DNA of 64,000 bases, taken from NCBI GenBank assembly GCA_963706555.1, contig OY970164.1:4340001-4404000 (forward strand). The letters run 5' to 3'. Position numbers and translations under genes: made by a program. Numbering within the stretch: position 1 is the stretch's first letter; each line of letters opens with the position of its first letter. Of the stretch, positions 1 to 8,039 are shown piece after piece. The notes beneath the pieces were generated by a model. It had not been told where the DNA came from. It searched no databases and saw only the letters and a program-made list of their open reading frames with translations. Source of the stretch: Bog-473 sp963706555. GTDB lineage: Bacteria > Actinomycetota > Acidimicrobiia > Acidimicrobiales > RAAP-2.

Positions 1-396
1 AACTTTCCCTTGATCTTCGGCGCCATGTTGGCGCTCTTTGGAGCAGCGACGTTGCTCCACCTGCTGGTCGTCAGCATCACGCGCCGTCGACGAGAGGTGG
101 GGCTCCTCAAAGTGGTGGGATTCGTGAACCGCCAGGTTGCCTTGACCGTGGCATGGCAGGCAACGACACTCGCCGTGGTCGGAATCGTGCTCGGCGTCCC
201 GCTGGGGATCGTGGTCGGTCGGGCAATATGGTTGGCGTTCGCCAACGACCTGGGTGCCGTTCCCGTCTCCGTCGTGCCAGTCTGGCTCATCGGCACTCTG
301 ATCGCGGCGGTCCTGGTCGGAGCCAACCTCATCGCTCTGCCTCCCGCGCTGATAGCGACACGCTCCAAGCCGCGCGATCTCCTGCGAACGGCCTAG
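1..396 (+). CDS. FtsX-like ABC transporter permease, C-terminal end (partial)
   Basis: The reading frame is open to the window edge, so only the last ~131 residues of a permease are visible. They contain a cytoplasmic basic turn (ITRRRREVGLLKVVGF), two hydrophobic membrane segments and a short polar tail ending in LLRTA. This matches the last FtsX/MacB-type repeat, in which the RRRE..LLK..G loop contacts the partner ATPase. The same architecture closes the large permease at 23696-26245, so the two are distant paralogs. The substrate cannot be told and the ATPase lies outside the window. Confidence 0.85.
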   Translation, partial: NFPLIFGAMLALFGAATLLHLLVVSITRRRREVGLLKVVGFVNRQVALTVAWQATTLAVVGIVLGVPLGIVVGRAIWLAFANDLGAVPVSVVPVWLIGTLIAAVLVGANLIALPPALIATRSKPRDLLRTA

Positions 397-551
397 TGAC
401 CTCACGTGGACAGTGGCTCGCCGTGCGACGCCAGTCCCGTGCGGCGGGCACGGCGTAGCTTCTGGCGCCTGCGACACCTTCGGCCCTGACTCAGTCAGCT
501 CAACTCGAGCAATGTTTCCCCCACTGCCGCATCGGGTAAGGCGGCAGTGAC

Positions 552-926
552 GTGCCCCCCACGAAGGTGCCCATGGGCTACGAAGTACCGATCTCAAATC
601 TGGCCAGTGCCCGAGAGATGGTGCGCGTCCGTCTCCGTGGCCAACCCATCGAGACCGTCGAGATCGCGACGTTGCTCACCGATGAGCTCCTCGCCAACGC
701 GATGCAGCACGGGGCGGGGAATCCGACGCTCGCCCTCGAAGTCGTCGGCTCTCAACTCTGCGTGCGTGTGCGCGACGATGACTCGACGGTGGACATCGTC
801 CCCCTCGCCATTGAACCGTGGAGCGAGCGCGGCCGGGGCCTCGCCATCGTCAATGCGTTGGCCACGGAGTGGGGCGTCGACCCGCGTCCGTACGGCAAAG
901 TTGTCTGGTTCTCACTCAAACTCTGA
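552..926 (+). CDS. Anti-sigma regulatory factor, RsbW-like histidine-kinase-type ATPase
   Basis: A 124-residue single-domain GHKL ATPase. Visible motifs are the N box (LLTDELLANAMQHG, ~37-50), the G1 region (VRVRDDD, ~72-78) and the G2 glycine loop (ERGRGLAIVNAL, ~95-106). Family knowledge: such proteins bind a sigma factor or phosphorylate a STAS anti-anti-sigma protein. The GTG at 552 follows an AAGG-type site; an in-frame ATG at 573 is the alternative start. Its 3' end overlaps the convergent STAS-like gene by 15 bp, so the pair could be functional partners (inference). Confidence 0.8.
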   Translation: MPPTKVPMGYEVPISNLASAREMVRVRLRGQPIETVEIATLLTDELLANAMQHGAGNPTLALEVVGSQLCVRVRDDDSTVDIVPLAIEPWSERGRGLAIVNALATEWGVDPRPYGKVVWFSLKL

Positions 927-1244
927 TGCGCCGGGCGGGGCTGAAGGCTCTATCTGCAGCACGGTAGTCAGACCCGTGATCTCAAGAACTCGACGGGCCG
1001 AGGGCGTCGGGCCTTTGACGATCAACTGCTGAGCGAATAACGCGGAAATTCGATGAGCGGCGACAGTCACATTCGTTCTTGGTCTGAGTCGATCAACTTC
1101 TTCGAGCAGGTCGAAGAGGTCATCCCGAAGTGCGCTCAAATAGCTTGCAACCGGGGACTTCCGAGGGCCTCGTGCGCCGAGCGTCAGCACCGGAGGAGGC
1201 TCTTCCACCCGTACTCGAATCTCCGCCAAACTTTGTTCGCTCAT
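912..1244 (-). CDS. Degenerate STAS-domain-like protein (possible anti-anti-sigma relic)
   Basis: The C-terminal part (PSARRVLEITGLTTVLQI) looks like the last helix and strand of a STAS anti-sigma-factor antagonist, and the N-terminus (AEIRVRVEEPPPVLTL) fits its first strand. The central strand and loop that normally read D-SSGL, with the phospho-acceptor serine, are missing: the sequence jumps from NVTV to AAHRISALF. It therefore looks internally deleted and perhaps unregulatable. The start is taken at ATG 1244; an upstream in-frame start at 1292 exists. It faces the RsbW-like gene tail to tail. Confidence 0.5.
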   Translation of the reverse strand: MSEQSLAEIRVRVEEPPPVLTLGARGPRKSPVASYLSALRDDLFDLLEEVDRLRPRTNVTVAAHRISALFAQQLIVKGPTPSARRVLEITGLTTVLQIEPSAPPGASEFE

Positions 1245-1301
1245 GCATGAGCCGATGTACCCCTGCTCGACAAAATGGACACGCCAGATCACGACTTAGC
1301 G

Positions 1302-1676
1302 TTACCGAGAGGTGTCTGCTCGACGCTTGCCGTAGTAGTCGTCCATCTCCTGGCGATAAGCGTCCTGGTACTCGCGGGCTTTGTCATAGTCCGGCGCGTC
1401 ATTGACATCATCTTTTGAGTAAGAGACACGGAGTCGGCGGTCATCGACGGCCACCGACTCAATCGCCCCAGCCGGAATCATGCGCTTCTTGCCGAAGATC
1501 CAAAACCCCGTATCGACCACGATCCACGAGTTGCCTGCTTCGTTCGTCGCCTCGTCAACCTTGCCGATCTTCTGGTCGTCCGTAGTGACGACCTCAAATC
1601 CAGTGAGATCAGTGGTTACCCGTCCCGAATCATCCGGCGTAAACACGTCCACCCTGTAAATCCAAAGATCCGTCAT
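1302..1676 (-). CDS. PRC-barrel domain protein
   Basis: A 124-residue protein. After TDLTGFEVVTTDDQKIGKVD the pattern of a PRC barrel follows: a GxxVxxxxGxxIGxV-like strand, a conserved W-IVVDTGFWIFGKKRMIP segment, then strands ending near RLRVSYSKDDV. The tail is acidic, then basic and aromatic (EYQDAYRQEMDDYYGKRR). The start at 1676 is set by a strong AAAGGAGAGG site just upstream. PRC barrels of this size often act in stress or RNA-related roles in actinobacteria; no specific function can be read here. Confidence 0.75.
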   Translation of the reverse strand: MTDLWIYRVDVFTPDDSGRVTTDLTGFEVVTTDDQKIGKVDEATNEAGNSWIVVDTGFWIFGKKRMIPAGAIESVAVDDRRLRVSYSKDDVNDAPDYDKAREYQDAYRQEMDDYYGKRRADTSR

Positions 1677-2799
1677 ATCCTCTCCTTTCCGTGTTCCCAT
1701 CCGCCTCGGTCTACCCGATCCGATGGCAACGAAACAGGCCCTCCCACAACGCAACAGACATGGCAATGGCGCTCCCAAGAACGCCGCCGCACGCGGCGCC
1801 ACGGGGCCATTGCTGGACGATGGATCGAGGTTTCACCACCGAGGGGGACGCGGCCATTGCGCGGGACCGGGCCGTTGCCGATGGCGCGGTTGAGTGCCAC
1901 CTCGTGGCGCGCGGATTGTCGGCGCAAGTCACTGGGTGGGCCTTGTGGATGCTGACCGACGTCGAGCAATCGCGAAAACAGAGGGGGAATAGAAAGCGCG
2001 GATGACGAGACCAAGGATGCACCCAGGCTGTTGGGCGTGGACAAGGATCCCCCTCGAACAGTCATGCGGCCGATGGTGACGGGACTGGCCGGGTTAGAGC
2101 GAGCACAACTCGCGGAACGCCCCGGCTTCGTCGAAGCGGGCGAGGCAGCGTAGCCATGACCGAATGGCCCGAGGGATGGCACCCCGCCAATGCTGTTGAG
2201 GCATGTGAGTATCTCGACGCCCACCCCGATGGCGGGGAGCGGCACGAGCTATTGGCCGAGTGCCGGACGCTCTGTCCTGCGCCTCCCATCGCCCGACCAT
2301 TTCGCGGGTTGCCTCCGGTCGACCGCACCCGGCCACCTCAGTCACCAGAGAAATAGCTCGAAACGGCCGCGCCGCATAAAGCACCGCTGAGTGCCCCCTG
2401 CAGCTCGGTGCAGCCGGACGCGAGTCGTCCCCCTGCCACGGGAATGGAAAGGGGGACGGCCGCGATGGCGACTGTATTCGCGCCGGGTGGATTCTCAGTT
2501 GCAGATGCGTTGCGCTTGGCCCCACGGCGGTCGAATATCCCTTCCCGAACCTTCACCCCGTGCGAGACTCGGACTCAACAGCGAGGAGCGTACGACAAGT
2601 GGAAATCGAGACGGTGCATGGCTACGGACCACGTTGCCATGCTTGCGAGCTGGGCATCGAAATGCGCTATTCGGTCAACGGGGCGAGGTCGAAGAGTCAG
2701 GGGTTTTGGTCCCATCAGGACACCGTCGCAGGGATCGCCGCCGACAAGGACCACGACGCATTGCGGTAGTCCACGTATAGCCGGAGTGCCCGCAAGTCC
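1677..2799. other. 1.1 kb stretch with no convincing gene
   Basis: All frames contain only short overlapping open stretches without domain-like composition. The best candidate is a 66-codon frame at 2156-2356 (begins MTEWPEGWHPANAVEACEYL), which lacks a clear ribosome site and degenerates into proline/arginine-rich sequence. No tRNA, repeat or hairpin stands out. It is probably decayed accessory DNA left of the tRNA-Val gene. Confidence 0.5.
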
Positions 2800-3090
2800 C
2801 TATCCGTCGAAGTTGGCGCTGAACGCATCGCGGCGGGCGAAGGTGACGTCCTCGATGTAGGGGACGGACTCGTCCCGCCCGGTCTCCGCAAGGTACTCAT
2901 TCACGGCGACGGCAATCACGTTGTATTCGTGCGCCGTCGGCCGGAGGGCTCCGTGGAGGAAGGCGTCGAGCTGGCCGAGGGTGATGTCGCCCCCGAGGGC
3001 GAGGCAACCCAGCTCTAGCTCTTCTAAGGCGAGCGGGGTGCCACGCCAGGATTCGGCCAAGGCGAGCTGACGGTCCGGATTCGTCAACAT
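2800..3090 (-). CDS. Hypothetical protein, 96 aa
   Basis: The frame has protein-like composition, with alternating hydrophobic helices (PLALEELELGCLALGGDI, then EYNVIAVAVNEYLAE) and an acidic, aromatic C-terminus. No family is recognised. The start is placed at ATG 3090 (MLTNPDRQLA) with a GGAG 12 bp upstream; the frame is open further upstream but turns arginine-rich there. It is the last gene before the tRNA-Val integration site and lies outside the elements. Confidence 0.5.
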   Translation of the reverse strand: MLTNPDRQLALAESWRGTPLALEELELGCLALGGDITLGQLDAFLHGALRPTAHEYNVIAVAVNEYLAETGRDESVPYIEDVTFARRDAFSANFDG

Positions 3091-3384
3091 ATTGGGATCG
3101 TCTCCATGGGAGTCCCGTGGACGGCGGCGGGCCGGCCACACTGTCGAATCCCTCGCTGTCGAAGGTGGTGGGAAACGCTACACGTCGGGGCAGCACGGCC
3201 CCGTGCGATTCGTTCTCATCCCCGCAACCGCCATGGCTCGCAGGCAGGCCCATCGAGAACCCGCTCGCTTCGACCCTGGCATCGCGGCGGTGTTCGTGCC
3301 GGTCTTAGTGATGGGATTTACTCCAACGATTGCTCCAACGGAGGGTTCTCACCCCGTCAACGGCTCTAAAAAGTGCCTCTGACC

Positions 3385-3460
3385 TGGTGGGCCGTACAGG
3401 ACTCGAACCTGTGACCCCTTGCGCGTCATGCAAGTGCGCTACCAGCTGCGCCAACGGCCC
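3385..3460 (-). tRNA. tRNA-Val (GAC)
   Basis: The reverse strand folds into a full cloverleaf: acceptor GGGCCGT paired with ACGGCCC, D stem GCGC/GCGC, anticodon stem CTTGC/GCAAG with loop ATGACGC (anticodon GAC, Val), and T stem ACAGG/CCTGT with loop TTCGAGT. The 3' CCA is encoded at 3387-3385. The gene is the attachment site of the downstream elements. Its present 5' half (from 3423 upward) and its promoter side appear to be supplied by element A, because the original 5' half is left behind at 27018-27055. Confidence 0.95.
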
Positions 3461-3560
3461 CACTACCTACTTTTCCTGCTCAGAGGCTGTTTTTCCTCTG
3501 TCCGGCAACCTGCAATTACCCTTGGTAAGTAACGGCAGTAAGTAACGCTGCACGTTTCGA
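3423..3560. repeat. att site 1: tRNA core plus right arm
   Basis: The core is the 38-bp tRNA 5' half. To its right are CCTACTTTTCCTG and a tandem GTAAGTAACGGC/GTAAGTAACGCT at 3525-3548. The arm starts 102 bp from the core edge, against about 103 bp in att site 2. The tandem GTAAGTAACG motif also occurs in the left arms of att sites 2 and 3, which suggests integrase or excisionase arm-type binding sites. In the present tRNA this arm also serves as the 5' leader. Confidence 0.7.
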
Positions 3561-4043
3561 ACTTCCGAGGATCAATCATCCTAGCCGCCGACCTACGTCG
3601 GAAGCCGCTGAATGCCACCGGAAACGAATTCCAGCGTGTACCCCACCGCTGCGCAGACATTGTGAACCTGAAGTGCGTCGGACGGGAGACGGCTGCACAC
3701 TCTCCGACTGGCGTATCCAACGTCAGCTGGGCAACTCCCCCATTTGCGACAAGCGCCTCTGTGATTGGGTCGTGAAAGTGGGGCGGGCCGCCCGGAGTCG
3801 CACCAAATGCGAACCCCGGGACGGCCGCTCTGGTCACAGCCAATGGCTGGCAATCCCCACAGCAATGAAGGGGCCGGCGATGGTGGCCACAAGAGCCAGG
3901 ATCTCCAGCACCTTCTTGAGGCGCGACATCAAGTCGATCACCCCTTTCAGTGACGGCGCCGTGACTGTTAGTCGACGGGGCGTCTCCGAACGAGCCGCAT
4001 GCGTCCGGGCGCAAGTCCTCTTCGTCGCAAGAGCGTGTTCGGA
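3561..4043. other. Non-coding stretch inside the left end of element A
   Basis: No frame here looks like a protein. A 217-codon minus-strand frame (3463-4116) crosses the att arm and has a random, Cys/Arg/His-rich composition, so it is not called. Nothing else is recognised. Confidence 0.45.
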
Positions 4044-4691
4044 TCAGGCGGCAGCAGATGTAACTGGCCGCATTGCCGCCCCAAAGTATTCCGGTGGCCC
4101 ATCTGCGGTGATGCACGGCCGCAACTTCATAGGCGGCGGTCGCTGTTGAACATTGGGTTGGCTGAGTCGAGTGGACTTCTCGCCGGAATCGTCAATGAGT
4201 CCGAGGGCATACAGGAAGACGACGCATTCTCGGATCCACTCAAAGTCGTCAATGCCAGCGAACCACTTGAATGCGGCGATGACGAAGCGCAACACTGGGA
4301 GGCCGTAGGGGATCTCCCGCAAGTAGTCGAAGTAGACCGCCCGCCTGTCGGTCCCGGTGATGGTTGCCTCGAGCTCCCCGTCATAGAGAATGCCCATCAC
4401 CTCTAGCGCTCCGCTCGAGCGTGTGCGGGCGAGGACTCGCCGAGCATGTCGACGGAGGCGACGCGGCAGATGAGCAATCGCTTCGTCCATGCCTTCGCGC
4501 ACCCCGGGCGTTGGCGGAAGCTTGTCGGGTATCCCAGGCTCACACCAAGAGATACCGGTGGTCTCGCTCATCGAAGACATGGCGGCGTCGGAGTGTTCGG
4601 CCACGCAGCGGTCGTAGGCATCGGCCTTCATCCGCTCCCATTCATCAACAGACACCACCTCCCCGACTGTACCGAACATGTGTTTGCTCAT
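4044..4691 (-). CDS. Hypothetical protein of element A, ~215 aa
   Basis: The frame has convincing composition: an acidic helical N-terminal half (EWERMKADAYDRCVAEHSDA), a central basic helix (LPRRLRRHARRVLART), then a hydrophobic/aromatic block (YGLPVLRFVIAAFKWFAG, ECVVFLYALGLI). No family is recognised. Start uncertain: ATG 4691 is chosen, but a GTG at 4751 would add a Cys-rich leader (CFCRC). The last ~35 residues are proline/arginine-rich and may be run-on beyond an original end. Confidence 0.5.
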   Translation of the reverse strand: MSKHMFGTVGEVVSVDEWERMKADAYDRCVAEHSDAAMSSMSETTGISWCEPGIPDKLPPTPGVREGMDEAIAHLPRRLRRHARRVLARTRSSGALEVMGILYDGELEATITGTDRRAVYFDYLREIPYGLPVLRFVIAAFKWFAGIDDFEWIRECVVFLYALGLIDDSGEKSTRLSQPNVQQRPPPMKLRPCITADGPPEYFGAAMRPVTSAAA

Positions 4692-5013
4692 GGGGGATGC
4701 TAAATGTGCGGTTCCACAGCGGCAGAAGCAGGGTCGGTCAAGCCCAGCCACGCCGCGCGGAGGGGTAGCCTTGAGTGACCCGTGCTGTAGCTCGGCATCT
4801 TGCGGCGCTTCTCCTGCCGGTAGATACGGCAGTTCAGACAGGGACAGGATCGCCTCTTGCCGGCGCAGTGCATCGGGTGGCCTTTATCGGTACCGGCGAC
4901 GGATCCACGGGCCGGAGCTCGCTCACCCATCCGCTGAACTCTCGAGGAGCCACCGCAGTGCCTCCGGGCTCCGAGCCGGACCATCGCGATATTACGGTGC
5001 GTAGTCTCCAATC
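4692..5013. other. Intergenic stretch between divergent hypothetical genes
   Basis: About 320 bp separating the divergent starts at 4691 (minus) and 5014 (plus); it must hold both promoters. No clear palindrome, -10/-35 pair or additional frame is visible. Confidence 0.4.
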
Positions 5014-5460
5014 ATGTCCACCACCGATGACCTGCTGCCCCTCGTGGAGCGCCATCTTCAAGAGCTCGCCACTCGCTTCAGCCACCCGCAGTGGGAGGGG
5101 ATCATGCTGTCCACTCCCGAACAAACGGCACAGATCCAGGCCGCCAACGGGCGACCCGTCTGGGCGCGCTGGGAGGTCTGGGTGGAGCAGCCCAGAGTTC
5201 CAAACTCGAGGAACCCATCTGTCATGAACGGCGGCGTACGCGCCGCAATCGCCTTCGAGAGTGCCGAAGATCTCCTTGCGACGCCGGTGGAAGGGATCGC
5301 ACGCCGGCTGACACTGGCCATCGCCGGCCAGGCCGCCCACGAGGCGCTCGAATGGCTGCGATTCGACGGGGAGCTCGTCGTTGATCCGCACGGCGAGCTG
5401 GAGGCACTTCAGGACGCAGCGGTCGGGATCGCCGAATATCTCTTGACCGCCGGGCATTGA
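5014..5460 (+). CDS. Hypothetical protein, 148 aa
   Basis: Starts at ATG 5014 (MSTTDDLLPLVERHLQELAT). The composition is that of a compact globular alpha/beta protein: an N-terminal amphipathic helix, a W-rich middle (GRPVWARWEVWVEQP), then two helices (ESAEDLLATPVEGIARRLTL; AAHEALEWLRFDG) and a helical end. No signal peptide or membrane segment. No known family is recognised and no operon partner is evident. Confidence 0.6.
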   Translation: MSTTDDLLPLVERHLQELATRFSHPQWEGIMLSTPEQTAQIQAANGRPVWARWEVWVEQPRVPNSRNPSVMNGGVRAAIAFESAEDLLATPVEGIARRLTLAIAGQAAHEALEWLRFDGELVVDPHGELEALQDAAVGIAEYLLTAGH

Positions 5461-5490
5461 CGACCCGGGCGCCAATCTTCGCCAGACCGC

Positions 5491-5721
5491 TCACCGGCTC
5501 CGTCCGAACTCCGTGAGCCCCATGAGGCCCTCCAGGTGGTCGTCATAGGCCCATTCCCGCCACCACCGGTCACCCTTCGGCGAGAACCACCGGCCCTTCC
5601 ATGTCGGCGACTCGCGGCAGTGGGTCGCTCGGAGCTGCGACGCTGTAGACGATCTGCCAGCAGCTGCTCGGGTCGGCGATGAAGCCGGGCAGGCGGCGCC
5701 GGCAAGTGGCGAGATGATCAA
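5491..5721 (-). pseudogene. Frameshifted relic of a small cysteine/tryptophan protein (repeat copy 1)
   Basis: In one frame the minus strand reads CWQIVYS, then in the next frame QLRATHCRESPTWKGRW...WWREW. The intact paralog at 35809-36024 has CLRLIYS directly followed by QLQAMHCPEPPAWKGIW, so a single-base frameshift lies near 5642. A third copy lies at 37678. The conserved C...HC..P.W pattern could be a small metal-binding fold (inference). Confidence 0.5.
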
Positions 5722-5924
5722 GTCGTCTGCTGCGCCCGCCAGACCACCAGCCCCGGCTCATCGGTAACCAGCTCCAACCCGAGGTTTTCTGCCTCAGACT
5801 TTGCCTTACTCCAGTCCCATGGCAGCACCTGGGTAGTGTTCGCGTCGTCGGTGGCGAGTGTGACCCACTGGCCAGTCGCATCCTTCGTGCTACGGATAAC
5901 GATGATCTTTGGCTCATCCTGCAT
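5718..5924 (-). CDS. Hypothetical small protein, 68 aa
   Basis: ATG 5924 is preceded by a strong GGAGG six bases upstream, which fixes the start; the longer open frame above it is ignored. The product (MQDEPKIIVIRSTKDATGQW...) has a beta-strand-rich look, with IIVIR, WVTLAT and a C-terminal LELVTDEPGLVVWRAQ. A WDWSKAKSEAENLG segment makes a single helix. No family is recognised; DUF2188-like single-strand/helix small proteins are a remote possibility. Confidence 0.55.
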   Translation of the reverse strand: MQDEPKIIVIRSTKDATGQWVTLATDDANTTQVLPWDWSKAKSEAENLGLELVTDEPGLVVWRAQQTT

Positions 5925-6002
5925 CTTGACCTCCCGAGAGCGACCTTTTTTGGCAGCGTATTGTCTCGACGAGACCATGGCCAGAACGCGTCAATTTTCG
6001 CG

Positions 6003-6176
6003 TCACGCTGACTGGACGAACGGTAGGAACCGATGCCCATAGTCGGTTAGTGCCCACGATCCCGTTGCGTACGAATTGCTCACGTCCAAAGAGATGTCCT
6101 CGATCAGACCTTCCCAATCGAGGGGCGCTCGCATCGGGTTCAGCATCTCTGCCTCCTCAGGCCACTGGTTCACCAT
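6003..6176 (-). CDS. Possible small protein, 57 aa
   Basis: A short acidic frame (MVNQWPEEAEMLNPMRAPLD, then DISLDVSNSYATGSWALTDYG). The composition is protein-like but there is no recognised domain and only a weak AGGA before ATG 6176. An upstream in-frame start at 6206 is possible. It lies on the same strand as the gene at 5718-5924, about 80 bp upstream of it. Confidence 0.35.
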   Translation of the reverse strand: MVNQWPEEAEMLNPMRAPLDWEGLIEDISLDVSNSYATGSWALTDYGHRFLPFVQSA

Positions 6177-6593
6177 GTCCTGTGCGCTCAGGCCCGCTGG
6201 ACACATAGGAGGGCCACGCTGCCCGTGTTCTCAGGGAGGATTCCGGTTTGGATCGTCCAGTTGTCAGCCTGCTCACGCGCCTCGATGAGGGCCAACAGAT
6301 GCTGCTTGCCCACCGCTTACGCGTCATGCACCCCAGAGGCGGCCAGAAGGGTCCGGTGACGTCCAGGATTGGTCGCTGACCTGGGAGGACGCGACCACGG
6401 TAGCTCGGCGCCGACCAGGGAAGTTCATCGGCGTGCCTACAGTCGTGGCTACAGTGATGACCCTTGCGTAACGCGCAATACGTCGTCCCACGAGTTCACA
6501 GATGGCGCGGCGACAGGGGAGGGTGCATCGACTGGAGGCGTGACCGGAGCACGCCGAGGTCCTGAAGGACGTTTGGCCAACGGCGCCCTTGAG
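6177..6593. other. Non-coding stretch
   Basis: No supported gene. A 10-bp GCGTCATGCA match to the tRNA-Val anticodon-loop core occurs near 6321, but without the flanking arm motifs. Nothing else is recognised. Confidence 0.4.
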
Positions 6594-6788
6594 TTAGATC
6601 TGCTTGTAGACCCAGCCCGAGAGGGGCGCATCGAGCGCCTCGTGGAAGCCAGTCGAGACGGCCGCGCCTACGACGGCTACCCCGATCGTCGAGCCCACGA
6701 TCAGCTTCTTGGTGGTAGCTGCGCCCACAGCGCCCACCAGTCCTGCGCCGATCACCTTGGCGACTGTCCATTTGGTGTTCCTCTTCAT
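6594..6788 (-). CDS. Small hydrophobic membrane protein, 64 aa
   Basis: Starts at ATG 6788 with a strong AGGAGGAAGAGG ribosome site. After a basic N-terminus (MKRNTKWTVAKV) come two glycine/alanine/valine-rich hydrophobic stretches (VIGAGLVGAVGAATTKK; LIVGSTIGVAVVGAAVSTGF) and an amphipathic tail (LDAPLSGWVYKQI). Its start overlaps the stop of the HTH gene as ATGA, so the two are translationally coupled. A membrane effector under the HTH regulator, or a holin/toxin-like peptide, is conceivable; the function is unknown. Confidence 0.6.
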   Translation of the reverse strand: MKRNTKWTVAKVIGAGLVGAVGAATTKKLIVGSTIGVAVVGAAVSTGFHEALDAPLSGWVYKQI

Positions 6789-7201
6789 GCCTCTTCCTCC
6801 TGGTCGGTTCCGGATCCGAGTTCCATTGGGTCGACCAAGTCCTTCCCTGACCGAACGCCAGCCGCAGCGAACGCCGCTGCGACCTCGGTGACCACCCGGA
6901 CTTGAGTCTCTCTCCGTGCCTTCAACCGCTGCTGTACAAACGGGTCTGGATCTTTTGACTCCTGTCGCCACACAATGCGATATAGGGTCGCTCGTGAGAG
7001 ACGGAAGGCGGCGGCGGCTTTCGTCCCCCCGATCTGCTTGAACAGTTGATAGATCGACTGTTCCCTAATGTCGTTGAGTTGCTCAAAGAGCTCCTGGGCT
7101 TCCGCTGACGCCGCTGTGGCTTGTGCAGCGCGAGTGATCGGATCGTCTATCGCTCGAAGTCGATCTAGTTCCTGTTCGACGCTGCTTAGGTACCTCACCA
7201 T
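6785..7201 (-). CDS. Helix-turn-helix DNA-binding protein
   Basis: A 138-residue protein. Residues ~10-60 form a long acidic helical, possibly coiled-coil, region (VEQELDRLRAI...EAQELFEQLNDIREQ). A helix-turn-helix of the LGVSRATLYR type follows (GGTKAAAAFRLSRATLYRIV, ~70-90), then a basic helix and an acidic tail. Likely a repressor or replication/partition-type DNA binder. ATG 7201 is chosen over an in-frame start 12 codons upstream. It forms an operon with the overlapping small membrane gene downstream. Confidence 0.6.
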   Translation of the reverse strand: MVRYLSSVEQELDRLRAIDDPITRAAQATAASAEAQELFEQLNDIREQSIYQLFKQIGGTKAAAAFRLSRATLYRIVWRQESKDPDPFVQQRLKARRETQVRVVTEVAAAFAAAGVRSGKDLVDPMELGSGTDQEEEA

Positions 7202-7607
7202 GAGAAAATGTATCAGACGATGGCACACTTCGTCCATGGGCGAACAGATTGCCCCTTGGGGCGGCCGAGGCCGGCGCCCCCTATCCCAGTAGGACCTTCG
7301 GGTTCCGTGCCGAAGGGTCTCGAGCCAAGGTCACCGGCTTGTGCCTTATCTGCCAGGTGGTCATCGCTGCGTCCGACCGTCGGTGATCCGAAGCTGCTCG
7401 GTGACCTGGTCCTCACCCCACCCAGCGGACCTGAGAAGTGGAAGGACGTAATCACGACGGGTGTCCTTCTCCAACGGTCCGGCTGGCGTAGCTCTGCCGT
7501 AATGGGGCGAGGCTCTTGAGGCCGAGAGCTGACCCGCCCTCTACACGTTGGGACCCCCTCACCAGCGCACAGCCACCGGGTAGTCGGTGGAAGCTGCGCG
7601 CCTCGGA
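7202..7607. other. Non-coding stretch upstream of the HTH operon
   Basis: This 400-bp gap separates the 3' end of the DUF6527 gene from the HTH gene start. It holds a GC-rich imperfect inverted repeat around 7258-7281 (GGGGCG...CGCCCC with inner GGCC/GGCC). No coding frame is convincing. Confidence 0.4.
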
Positions 7608-8039
7608 TCAGAACCGGAGCCAAGTCCGGAGCTCGTTGAGCCACCGCCGGATTGGACGGCTCGCCGGTGCCGCGGAACCGGCTGCCGTTTCCGCTCGTCG
7701 GGTGAAGTAGGCAGCGCGACCGAGGTTGTCGCGCTGCCGGCCAGCGGCAACCCGCTCATCGCTCCAAGTGTCGGACCACCGAACTACGTCTCGTTTGATC
7801 CAGTAGTGAGACCTACAGGGGAAGCCCCAGTTTCCTATAGAAGGTGCCAGCGACACTGTGTCTCCGTCGAGCAGCAGCTCCCAGTCAGCAGGAGTGATCG
7901 GGGTGACTACCTTGTTTCCACATCCGCAAGCACATCGGTGTACGGCGGTGGCATACGGAATGGAGACGTAGAGAACGCCTTCGGCAAGCTCCGACGGCAC
8001 GTATTCCACGAACTCGTGCTCGATCGAGGTGCGCCTCAC
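7608..8039 (-). CDS. DUF6527-like protein, partner of the ThiF protein
   Basis: A 143-residue protein. The core reads CACGCGNKVVTPITPADWEL, then SLAPSIGNWGFPCRSHYWI: a conserved Cys/His cluster likely binding a metal, matching the DUF6527 family. As recalled, that family sits beside ThiF/E1-like and JAB or ubiquitin-like genes in bacterial conjugation operons. The GTG at 8039 overlaps the ThiF stop as GTGA, so the two are translationally coupled. The C-terminal ~40 residues are arginine-rich and probably disordered. Family assignment is from pattern memory and should be confirmed by profile search. Confidence 0.65.
   Translation of the reverse strand: MRRTSIEHEFVEYVPSELAEGVLYVSIPYATAVHRCACGCGNKVVTPITPADWELLLDGDTVSLAPSIGNWGFPCRSHYWIKRDVVRWSDTWSDERVAAGRQRDNLGRAAYFTRRAETAAGSAAPASRPIRRWLNELRTWLRF

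Noticed and set aside
2156..2356. 66-codon frame starting MTEWPEGW
   Set aside because: The first third looks protein-like but the rest is Pro/Arg-rich, there is no ribosome site, and no neighbour supports it; left within the non-coding stretch.
3463..4116. 217-codon minus-strand frame over the left att arm
   Set aside because: It starts in the divergent region and ends inside attachment-site sequence, with random Cys/His/Arg-rich composition and no ribosome site.
6320..6330. GCGTCATGCA match to the tRNA-Val anticodon-loop core
   Set aside because: Only ten bases, with none of the arm motifs that define the three real att copies; chance match is likely.
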